DNA of 6,864 nucleotides from NCBI GenBank assembly GCA_959599615.1, contig CAUGKA010000112.1, positions 1 to 6,864 of the forward strand. The letters run 5' to 3'. A program made the position numbers and the translations under genes. This stretch comes from an uncultured Collinsella sp. (GTDB taxonomy: Bacteria; Actinomycetota; Coriobacteriia; Coriobacteriales; Coriobacteriaceae). Shown here in pieces: positions 1-5,492 of this stretch. The notes under the pieces were generated by a model. The model saw only the letters and a program-made list of their open reading frames with translations. It did not search any database and was not told the origin of the DNA. Within the stretch, counting starts at the first letter, position 1, and every line of letters begins with the position of its first letter.

Positions 1-10
1 GGGTTATTCG

Positions 11-50
11 ACCTACCAAAAAGGGACAGGTTTATTTTGGCAGGTTTTAT
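11..50. repeat. Repeat-like hairpin segment at the left edge
   Basis: Bases 11-21 (ACCTACCAAAA) and 35-45 (TTTTGGCAGGT) form an 11-bp inverted repeat with one imperfect position. Read on the minus strand, that position becomes a G-U wobble, so the stem is continuous only in a minus-strand transcript. Overlapping it is a direct repeat, CAGGTTTAT (27-35) and CAGGTTTTAT (41-50). No ORF with a ribosome binding site lies here. It resembles the small dispersed intergenic elements seen in many bacteria, but only one copy is visible, so repeat status is an inference. Confidence 0.4.
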
Positions 51-98
51 CTGGGGAAACGTCGGATGTTGCTGCTGAGATGACGTTTTGCGGATGGC

Positions 99-125
99 GT
101 GACCGCTCGCGGCGGTCGTTATAAT
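99..125 (+). promoter_or_regulatory. Candidate sigma-70-type promoter for the tiny ORF
   Basis: A perfect -10 hexamer TATAAT lies at 120-125. The best -35 match is GTGACC at 99-104, four of six positions, with a short 15-bp spacer, so the -35 is weak. The expected transcription start is near 131-133, giving about 30 nt of leader before the ATG at 163. Confidence rests on the -10 and on what follows it: a ribosome binding site, a short ORF and a terminator. Confidence 0.5.
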
Positions 126-162
126 GGCGGCAACGCGATATATATAAGTAAGGAGATCGCGC

Positions 163-198
163 ATGAACGGCTATTCGTTTTTCGCGTCGCGAAAATAA
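163..198 (+). CDS. Possible 11-codon ORF (leader-like or small protein)
   Basis: The frame reads MNGYSFFASRK and then TAA. What supports it is the ribosome binding site, AAGGAGAT at 150-157, with seven bases between AGGAG and the ATG, as good as any in the window. A TATAAT lies about 40 bp upstream and an intrinsic terminator begins right at the stop codon. Together these look like a complete unit of roughly 105 nt. The last half of the ORF overlaps a perfect palindrome, TTTTCGCG-T-CGCGAAAA (179-195). It does not lead into a plus-strand gene, because the next gene is convergent, so it is not an ordinary attenuator leader. It could be a small protein, a small RNA that happens to carry an ORF, or chance. 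I recognise no family. Confidence 0.4.
   Translation: MNGYSFFASRK
179..195. repeat. Perfect 17-bp palindrome inside the tiny ORF
   Basis: Arms TTTTCGCG (179-186) and CGCGAAAA (188-195) surround a single T at 187. As RNA it could fold as a 6-bp stem with a 5-nt loop. As DNA it is a symmetric site of operator size. It abuts the terminator at 197-236, so it may form a second hairpin just beyond the end of the minus-strand transcript. Confidence 0.55.
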
Positions 199-236
199 AA
201 ACCTCCGCATGGGTGCTTCCCTTGCGGAGGTTTTTT
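197..236. terminator. Bidirectional intrinsic terminator
   Basis: A 9-bp perfect stem, ACCTCCGCA (201-209) with TGCGGAGGT (223-231), encloses a 13-nt loop. It is extended by A residues on the left pairing with the T run 232-236 on the right. Read rightward it ends the tiny plus-strand unit with TTTTTT (231-236). Read leftward it ends the DXS-like gene, whose stop codon overlaps the same T tract, with a run of Ts interrupted by one A (complement of 192-200). This is a compact terminator shared by convergent genes. Confidence 0.85.
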
Positions 237-2016
237 ACTCGTTGAGTAGCCTTACGGCCTCGGCGGCCATGTTCTCGACCGTCATGCCGTTCTGAGCGAG
301 CAGCTCGTTGGGGTCGTAGCGGTCGGGGAAGCCCTTGGCGATGCCGAAGGTGCGCGTGCGCACGGGCGTGCAGGCCAAGTAGCACGCGACGCGTTCGCCC
401 CAACCGCCGTCCAAGATGCCGTCCTCGAGGGTGACGACAACGCGATGCTCGGCGGCAAGGCTGTCGAGGAACTCGCGGTCAAGCTCGGTTGCAAAGCGAG
501 GGTTGACGAGCGTGGCCTCGATACCGTATTCGGCTGCCAAGCGGTTTGCCACACGCTCGCCCAGCTCAAAGAAATCGCCGAGCGCGAGCACGGCCACGTC
601 GCGGCCCTGGCGCACCACGTTGTAGCGCGCGACACCGTAATCGCCGTCCTCGGCAGGCGCCAAGTCGGGGCGGCTTACCAGGCCAATGCCGGGCACGCGA
701 ATCGCCACAGGATGCTCGCGGTGATCGAGCGACCAGCTCAGCATGGACAGATATTCCTCCATGCAGGCCGGCGCCAAGTAGTGCATGTTGGGAAGACCGC
801 CCAGCATGGAAATATCAAAGAACGAGAGATGCGTCTCGGATGTGGTGCCAAAGATCGACGCGCCAAATACCAGGATGGTTGCGGGGGCGTCGTTGAGGCA
901 CAGGTCGTGCCACAGCTCGTCGTAGGCGCGCTGCAAAAACGTGCCGTACACACCAAAGACTGGCTTGGCGCCCGAGCGCGCAAGCGCGGTGGCAAAGGTC
1001 ACGGCGTGCTCCTCGGCAATGCCCACGTCGACAAACTGCTTGCCTGCCGCGGCGCGAAGCTCGGGCGTAAAGCCCATGATGTAGGGCGTTGCGGCCGTGA
1101 TGCCCACAACCTGCGGATCGCGCTCTATGGCAGCGCTCAGGGCCTCGCCCGTAATGTCGGCATAGGTGCGCGGCGCAGGCTCGCTCGGATGGCCCGGGCA
1201 GAGCTTGCGCCCAGTCGCCATGTCAAACGGACCTACATGATGCCAGCGCTCGGGGTCGCTCTGGGCCGGCTCAAAGCCCTTGCCCTTCGCGGTGGAGACG
1301 TGCAGCACGATGGGATGATCGATATCGCGCAGTTCCTGCAGCACGTCGACTAGGGCCAACACATCGTTACCGGCGTCCAGATAGCGGTAGTCGAGCCCCA
1401 TCGCGCGGAAAACGTTGCGCTCACAGGTGCCGTTGCTGGCGCGCAGCTCGGCCAGATTGCGATACAGGCCGCCATGGTTCTCGGCAATGGACTGGTCGTT
1501 ATCGTTGACGATGATGATCAGGTTGCTGTCGAGCTCGGCGGCATTGTTAAAGCCCTCAAACGCCAGGCCGCCCGAAAGCGAACCGTCGCCAATGATGGTG
1601 ATGACGTTGTACGCATCGCCCGCCAGGTCACGAGCGTGCGCCAAGCCGCAGCCCAGGCTCACCGATGTGGAGGTGTGGCCCATGGCGAACAGGTCGTGTT
1701 CGGACTCGTCGGGATTGGCAAAGCCAGAGGCCTCGCCGTAGCGTGCCGGGTCGATATAAGTGTACGCGCGCCCAGTCAGCGCCTTGTGGGCATAGGTCTG
1801 GTGCGACACGTCAAAGACAATTTTGTCGGTGGGGGAGTTAAACACGCGATGAAGCGCAACCGTAAGCTCAACGACGCCCAGGTTGGGGGCAACGTGCCCG
1901 CCGACGGCGGCGGAGCTTTCGAGGATGGCGTGGCGGATCTCGCCGCAGAGCAGCGGAAGCTCGGCGCGATCGAGAGCCTTGACGTCCTCGGGCGTTGTCG
2001 TTTGCGTAAGCAGCAT
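235..2016 (-). CDS. DXS-like thiamine-diphosphate enzyme (593 aa)
   Basis: This is a transketolase-like enzyme of the 1-deoxy-D-xylulose-5-phosphate synthase family (COG1154). True DXS joins pyruvate to glyceraldehyde 3-phosphate in the cytoplasm, the first step of the MEP isoprenoid pathway. The N-terminal half carries the thiamine-diphosphate motif, GDG at 143-145 followed by NDN at 171-173. His41, His259, catalytic Glu335, Tyr357, Arg363 and His396 match E. coli H49, H299, E370, Y392, R398 and H431. By alignment to the E. coli protein from memory, three acceptor-site residues differ: R420 is Gly385, D427 is Thr392 and R478 is Gly443. A stretch of about 30-35 residues present near position 200-240 in E. 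coli is also missing, so it is shorter than the usual ~620 aa. A short 'DXS' subfamily of about 580-590 aa is annotated in other Gram-positives and this likely belongs there. The ATG at 2016 has GGAG 12 nt upstream. The family is certain; DXS activity is doubtful. Confidence 0.93.
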   Translation of the reverse strand: MLLTQTTTPEDVKALDRAELPLLCGEIRHAILESSAAVGGHVAPNLGVVELTVALHRVFNSPTDKIVFDVSHQTYAHKALTGRAYTYIDPARYGEASGFANPDESEHDLFAMGHTSTSVSLGCGLAHARDLAGDAYNVITIIGDGSLSGGLAFEGFNNAAELDSNLIIIVNDNDQSIAENHGGLYRNLAELRASNGTCERNVFRAMGLDYRYLDAGNDVLALVDVLQELRDIDHPIVLHVSTAKGKGFEPAQSDPERWHHVGPFDMATGRKLCPGHPSEPAPRTYADITGEALSAAIERDPQVVGITAATPYIMGFTPELRAAAGKQFVDVGIAEEHAVTFATALARSGAKPVFGVYGTFLQRAYDELWHDLCLNDAPATILVFGASIFGTTSETHLSFFDISMLGGLPNMHYLAPACMEEYLSMLSWSLDHREHPVAIRVPGIGLVSRPDLAPAEDGDYGVARYNVVRQGRDVAVLALGDFFELGERVANRLAAEYGIEATLVNPRFATELDREFLDSLAAEHRVVVTLEDGILDGGWGERVACYLACTPVRTRTFGIAKGFPDRYDPNELLAQNGMTVENMAAEAVRLLNE

Positions 2017-2041
2017 CGTTGTGGGTTACTCCATGCGAATC

Positions 2042-2068
2042 GTGCGCCGGCACTCCCTCGGCCGGCAC
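2042..2068 (-). promoter_or_regulatory. Possible hairpin in the DXS-like gene's 5' leader
   Basis: GCCGGCAC occurs twice (2046-2053 and 2061-2068). Because GCCGGC is self-complementary, the two copies can pair. In a minus-strand transcript, GTGCCGGC can fold against GCCGG-CG-CAC with a 2-nt bulge and a loop of about nine bases, 26 nt before the start codon. There is no U run, so it is not a terminator. It could be a leader structure or composition in GC-rich DNA. Confidence 0.3.
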
Positions 2069-2140
2069 AATTGCACAAGACAGTCTCGCACATTTTGGCG
2101 TTTGATATGTGACGGCGGCGCGGTAATTCGCCAACTGGTG

Positions 2141-2158
2141 GGGCAAAACGTTTTGTCC
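2141..2158. promoter_or_regulatory. Operator-like palindrome in the divergent region
   Basis: CAAAACGTTTTG (2144-2155) is a perfect 12-bp palindrome. The flanks extend it to GGN-palindrome-NCC, so 16 of 18 positions are symmetric. A CpG at the centre with A-rich and T-rich flanks is the general look of LacI-family operators. It lies 128 bp upstream of the DXS-like ATG and 90 bp upstream of the HD-protein ATG, so it could govern either or both. No LacI-type gene is in the window. I found no convincing sigma-70 promoter on either strand of this 228-bp gap. Confidence 0.5.
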
Positions 2159-2244
2159 GATGCCATACTGATAAGTTCCATGATGATTTTATTCATTGCG
2201 TGCAGGCTGTGGCTTGCCGCCGAGCGCCGCCGGAAGGAGGCCGC

Positions 2245-2781
2245 ATGTCCGATACCGTTCGTGCCGAGAAAATCGCGTGCGAAGTAGACCATGCTGCCCG
2301 TCAACTGGCACAGGCGGGCCGTCTGGACCTGACGCGCGAGTTTATCCAGCATGGCGATGTGACGGTGTATACGCATGTGACCTCGGTGGCGCGGGCAAGT
2401 CTGTCCTTTGCCGAGCGCCTGGGCCGTGTTGGCATTTCGGTCGACCGTGCCTCGCTGCTGCGCGGGGCCCTGTTACACGATTACTTTCTCTACGATTGGC
2501 ATGACCCCGACCCGAGCCATCGACTGCACGGATTTCGGCATCCGTTTTTTGCCCTGGCGCGTGCGGAGGAAGATTTTGAGCTGACGTCGCGCGAGCGGAA
2601 TATCATCGTGCGTCATATGTTTCCGCTGGTGCCGGTGCCGCCGACGTGTCGTGAGGCATGGATTGTGTGCCTGGCAGATAAATGGTGCGCGCTGCGCGAG
2701 ACGATTGCCGGCCGTCTGCCGCGCAAAGACAGGGCGGACGATGACGTGAGCAGCGAATCGAACGAAAAGAGGAGTGGGTAG
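2245..2781 (+). CDS. HD-domain metal-dependent phosphohydrolase (178 aa)
   Basis: A small soluble HD-superfamily protein. The metal ligands can be read in order: His44 (VYTHVTSVA), His78-Asp79 (LLHDYFLYDWH) and Asp145 (CLADKWCA). His95, His99 and His124 are further candidates for a second metal site. The family hydrolyses phosphate mono- or diesters, often nucleotides or signalling nucleotides; the substrate here is unknown. The start at 2245 is chosen because AGGAGG lies four bases upstream (2235-2240). An in-frame ATG at 2200 would add 15 residues outside the domain and has no good ribosome binding site. Residues beyond about 158 are a charged, probably disordered tail. The membrane-protein gene starts 3 bp after the stop, so the two are almost certainly one operon. 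I recall this HD type being paired with CmpB-like membrane proteins in Gram-positive genomes, which suggests a shared role. Confidence 0.85.
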   Translation: MSDTVRAEKIACEVDHAARQLAQAGRLDLTREFIQHGDVTVYTHVTSVARASLSFAERLGRVGISVDRASLLRGALLHDYFLYDWHDPDPSHRLHGFRHPFFALARAEEDFELTSRERNIIVRHMFPLVPVPPTCREAWIVCLADKWCALRETIAGRLPRKDRADDDVSSESNEKRSG

Positions 2782-2784
2782 ACG

Positions 2785-3804
2785 GTGGGAACCGCGATCG
2801 ACATGGCATTTGACGGCGCGACGCTTGCCGCCTGTCCGCTCTCGGCGCTGGTACTCTCGTTTGCCTTCTACGGTTTTTGCGGCTGGGTATGGGAGTCGAC
2901 AGTCTGCGCCATGCTCAACCACGGACGCTTTGCCAACAGCGGCTTTTTGCTAGGGCCGTGTTGTCCCATCTACGGTGCGGGCGGCATTGCGTGCTGGTTG
3001 CTGCTGCGTGGAATCCCAGACGCCTCGAGCCAGTTTGTCGCTGCCGCGCTCGTATGCAGCGTGATCGAATATAGCGTGGGCGTGCTGTTGGAAAAAACGA
3101 CGGGTGCCCGGTTTTGGGATTACTCGCATCTGCCGTTTAACCTGCACGGACGCATCTGCCTGTACTGGGCCTGCGCGTTTGGCCTGGGTGCACTGTGCAT
3201 TTGCCGTTTAGTGGAGCCGGCATTGCTGGGGCTGCTTGGCCATCTGCCGGTGCTGATTGTGCGGCTGTCCGCCTTTATCGTCGCGGTCGCGATGATGGTC
3301 GATGCGGTGTGCTCGTTGGCCAGCTGGCGCCGCCTGTCCGATCAGCTTGAGCGTGTGCGTGCCGACCTTGCCGACCGCATCAATGAGTCGCTTGCCGACG
3401 CCTCCGACTCTATGCTCGAACGTATTCCCGATTCGGCGATCGACTCGGTGGCGCAGACGCATATCCGCGGTCGCGCCGTTAACGCTTGGCTGGCCGAGCT
3501 GGGCGACGCGGCGCTCGATGCCCTGCGCGAGAAGGCTTCGATGCCGACGTTTATCTCGGATGGTGCTCGCGGCCTGGCGCTCGCTGCCCGCCGCGTTGCC
3601 GATGTCGCGCCGAGCATGCCGCGTCCGTCGCTCAGTCGTCGCCTTGCCGGCAAGCGCATGAGCCGTCCGGTGCCGAGTGTGTCGCTCAGCCGCCGCGACC
3701 TACGCTTCTTCAATGCCTTTCCGCGCTTGCGCATCAACCGCTACGAGGGCGTCATCCGAGCCACCAACCTCCGCGATCGAGCCCGCGAGCTGTTCCGGCG
3801 CTAG
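2785..3804 (+). CDS. CmpB-type 'putative ABC transporter type IV' membrane protein (339 aa)
   Basis: The N-terminal half matches the family known as ABC_trans_CmpB (Pfam PF06541, COG4905). Recognisable parts are FYGFCGWVWEST (28-39), NSGFLLGPCCPIYGAG (51-66), EKTTGARFWDYS (103-114) and FNLHGRICLYW (118-128). About five hydrophobic segments are visible, near 19-38, 52-76, 84-104, 124-142 and 153-177. Despite the name there is no ATP-binding domain and the biochemical role is unproven. From about residue 180 it changes to a long basic, alanine- and arginine-rich region, probably cytoplasmic, ending in a conserved-looking block LRFFNAFPRLR (306-316). The GTG start at 2785 is chosen over the ATG at 2803 because GAGGAG (2769-2774) sits ten bases before it. 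It follows the HD phosphohydrolase by 3 bp. Confidence 0.85.
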   Translation: MGTAIDMAFDGATLAACPLSALVLSFAFYGFCGWVWESTVCAMLNHGRFANSGFLLGPCCPIYGAGGIACWLLLRGIPDASSQFVAAALVCSVIEYSVGVLLEKTTGARFWDYSHLPFNLHGRICLYWACAFGLGALCICRLVEPALLGLLGHLPVLIVRLSAFIVAVAMMVDAVCSLASWRRLSDQLERVRADLADRINESLADASDSMLERIPDSAIDSVAQTHIRGRAVNAWLAELGDAALDALREKASMPTFISDGARGLALAARRVADVAPSMPRPSLSRRLAGKRMSRPVPSVSLSRRDLRFFNAFPRLRINRYEGVIRATNLRDRARELFRR

Positions 3805-3868
3805 CCAGAGTGGGGCTAAGCGCGCCCTTCTCGTTCGCACATTTCCCGTTCGTTTCGCGCCCGTTGCC

Positions 3869-3900
3869 GCGCCGTTTCCAAGATTGCGGCGCCGTTTCCA
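3869..3900. repeat. 12-bp direct repeat at 20-bp spacing upstream of amtB
   Basis: GCGCCGTTTCCA occurs exactly twice, at 3869-3880 and 3889-3900. The copies are offset by 20 bp, about two helical turns, so both face the same side of the DNA. They lie 103-134 bp before the amtB start in a 198-bp gap with no ORF of its own. Phased direct repeats of this kind often bind a regulator, but no known nitrogen-regulator consensus is recognised. Confidence 0.5.
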
Positions 3901-3931
3901 TTCGACAACGCAGCGTTTAACAGCGCCGTAT

Positions 3932-3945
3932 CTGGTCTACACCAG
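3932..3945. promoter_or_regulatory. Short inverted repeat upstream of amtB
   Basis: CTGGT (3932-3936) and ACCAG (3941-3945) are perfect 5-bp arms around CTAC. The site lies 57 bp before the amtB start codon, between the phased direct repeats and the ribosome binding site. It could be a half of an operator or a leader hairpin; arms this short also arise by chance. Confidence 0.25.
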
Positions 3946-4002
3946 TTGCCCCTCGGCCGCATCATGAGCGTCGACAACGTTCATGCGACCAAGGGGGAGC
4001 GA

Positions 4003-5280
4003 ATGTACGATACGGGATCGACAACGTTTATGCTCATCTGCACCATGCTCGTGTTTTTAATGACACCGGGTCTGGCGTTTTTCTATGGCGGCCTGTCCAG
4101 GCGCAAAAATGTCATCAACACCATGCTTATGTGCTTTGGCGCCATTGGCCTGGTTGGTGTGCTGTGGATTGTCGCCGGCTGGTCGCTGGCCTACGGTGGC
4201 GACGGTTCCAGCCCGTTTATTGGCGGCTTTGACCAGCTGCTGTGCCTGCCGGTGCTCAACCAGGTGCTGCAGGCGGCCGAGGGCAATGCCTCGGACGGTG
4301 CCGTCTATCCTCAGATCATCAACATCGCCTTCCAGATGGCGTTTGCCATGATCACCGCCGCTATCGTCACGGGCAGCCTGGCAGGTCGCGTTAAGTTTGG
4401 TGTCATGACGGCTTTCCTGGGCATTTGGCTGCTCGTGGTTTACGCGCCGCTCGCCCACATGGTTTGGGGCGGCGATGGCTCCTTTATCGGTGGCATCATC
4501 GGTGCGCTCGACTTTGCCGGCGGCGACGTGGTGCACATTTCGTCCGGCCTGACGGGCCTGATTCTTTGCTTAATGCTCGGCCGTCGTCGCGGTTTTGGCA
4601 TGGTGAGCTACCGTCCGCATAACGTGCCGTTTGTGGCGCTGGGCGCCGGCCTGCTTTGGTTTGGCTGGTTTGGCTTTAACGGCGGCAGCGAGTTTAAGGC
4701 CGACGCCGTGGCGGCACTCGCCATCCTCAACACCGTGACGGCCAGCGCGGCGGGCATGGTCTCGTGGCTTGCCGTCGAGCGCGTGCACACCGGTCGCCCC
4801 ACGCTGGTGGGTGCCAGCACCGGTCTGGTTGCAGGCCTTGTGGTGGTCACGCCGGGCGCGGGCTTTGTCGAGCCGTGGGCGGCGCTGGTCATGGGCCTGA
4901 TCGTCTCGCCCGTCTGCTACTTGGCCATCAGCCATCTTAAGACCAAGTTCGGCTACGACGATGCGCTCGACGCGTTCGGTTGCCACGGTATTGGTGGCAT
5001 CTTGGGCGGCGTGCTCACGGGCCTGTTCTGCGTGCCGGAGCTTTCTTGGACCGGTAAGGGCGGACTGCTCTACACGGGTGATGCGTCGCTGCTCATCTCG
5101 CAGATCTTGGGCATTGTGGTGACGGTCGCTATTGTGCTGGTGCTCGACTTGGTGATCGCCGCGGTGGTCAAGGCGCTGTTCCACGGCAGCCTGCGCGTGG
5201 ACGAGGGCGACGAGGCGCTGGGCCTGGATGCCAGCCAGCACGGCGAGAGCGCCTATCCTTCTTTCTCCGGACTCGATTAG
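4003..5280 (+). CDS. amtB: Ammonium channel AmtB (425 aa)
   Basis: An Amt/MEP/Rh-family inner-membrane channel that takes up ammonium when external nitrogen is scarce. The protein opens with the typical TPGLAFFYGG (21-30). The Amt signature begins DFAGGDVVHISSG (170-182) and ends in GRR. The twin pore histidines are His178 and His328 (DAFGCHGIGG). Asp170, Trp155, Phe110 and Phe225 match the ammonium recruitment and gate residues of E. coli AmtB (D160, W148, F107, F215). Length and hydrophobicity fit the 11-helix fold, ending in a charged cytoplasmic tail (about 398-425) where PII proteins dock. The ATG at 4003 is chosen because the protein then begins like other Gram-positive Amt proteins and AGGGGG (3992-3997) lies five bases upstream. 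Frames opening at 3946 or 3964 would add 13-19 atypical residues. The PII gene follows 212 bp downstream on the same strand, the usual amtB-glnK pairing. Confidence 0.96.
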   Translation: MYDTGSTTFMLICTMLVFLMTPGLAFFYGGLSRRKNVINTMLMCFGAIGLVGVLWIVAGWSLAYGGDGSSPFIGGFDQLLCLPVLNQVLQAAEGNASDGAVYPQIINIAFQMAFAMITAAIVTGSLAGRVKFGVMTAFLGIWLLVVYAPLAHMVWGGDGSFIGGIIGALDFAGGDVVHISSGLTGLILCLMLGRRRGFGMVSYRPHNVPFVALGAGLLWFGWFGFNGGSEFKADAVAALAILNTVTASAAGMVSWLAVERVHTGRPTLVGASTGLVAGLVVVTPGAGFVEPWAALVMGLIVSPVCYLAISHLKTKFGYDDALDAFGCHGIGGILGGVLTGLFCVPELSWTGKGGLLYTGDASLLISQILGIVVTVAIVLVLDLVIAAVVKALFHGSLRVDEGDEALGLDASQHGESAYPSFSGLD

Positions 5281-5281
5281 C

Positions 5282-5383
5282 AGCTTCCCCAAGCACCGCA
5301 CCTTGCCGTTCAATCGTCGCTCACGTACTTAAGTACGCTTCGCTCCTCTTTCACGGCAATCTGCGGCACTTGGGAAACCTGCT
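5282..5383. repeat. ~100-bp imperfect palindromic element between amtB and the PII gene
   Basis: One long interrupted hairpin centred on the perfect palindrome CGTACTTAAGTACG (5324-5337). Further pairs are TTGCCGT (5303-5309) with ACGGCAA (5353-5359), CCGCA (5296-5300) with TGCGG (5362-5366), CCCAAG (5288-5293) with CTTGGG (5369-5374) and AGC (5282-5284) with GCT (5381-5383). Between the inner arms CGCTC occurs as a direct repeat (5318-5322 and 5341-5345) that does not pair. It begins two bases after the amtB stop. No T run follows, so it is not a classic terminator, but it could slow polymerase, protect the amtB mRNA 3' end or act as a REP/BIME-like element. Confidence 0.75.
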
Positions 5384-5421
5384 AAGACCAGTCAGTTGAA
5401 CTTATTGATCTCTGAGGTTGG

Positions 5422-5447
5422 TTTGCGGCACCTGGAAAACCCGTGCC
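5422..5447. repeat. Diverged partial copy of the palindrome's right arm, itself a hairpin
   Basis: Bases 5422-5444 match 5360-5382 at 18 of 23 positions; both share the core TGCGGCAC followed by a TGG and AAACC pattern. In addition GGCAC (5427-5431) pairs with GTGCC (5443-5447), with an inner GG-AAAA-CC, so it can form a small hairpin in the leader of the PII gene, 46 bp before its start. It looks like a decayed fragment of the same repeat or a leader structure. Confidence 0.5.
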
Positions 5448-5492
5448 ATGTGAAGGACAATTCATTTCTTTTATTGAAGAGAGGAATTCACT

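Noticed and set aside
13..210. A 65-codon minus-strand open frame at the left edge
   Set aside because: Its start lies inside the terminator stem of the DXS-like gene and it reads through the repeat-like hairpin; no ribosome binding site was seen.
445..1353. A 302-codon plus-strand open frame opposite the DXS-like gene
   Set aside because: It is antisense to a certain gene, has no family resemblance and no good ribosome binding site. Long antisense frames are common in GC-rich coding DNA.
3805..3835. A possible terminator after the CmpB-family gene (GGGGCTAAGCGCGCCCTTCT)
   Set aside because: The stem is only about four pairs and the T run is broken, so it is too weak to call.
4570..5313. 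A 247-codon minus-strand open frame opposite amtB
   Set aside because: Its composition (many H, Q, R, D, A) is that of an antisense shadow of a membrane-protein gene, and it runs into the intergenic palindrome.
5324..5337. The TTAA-centred palindrome as an insertion-sequence end or target duplication
   Set aside because: There is no transposase, no matching terminal repeats beyond the local hairpin and no flanking target-site duplication in the window.
5396..5424. TTGAAC and TTGATC as -35 boxes for the PII gene
   Set aside because: No -10-like hexamer lies 16-18 bp downstream of either, so no promoter is called.
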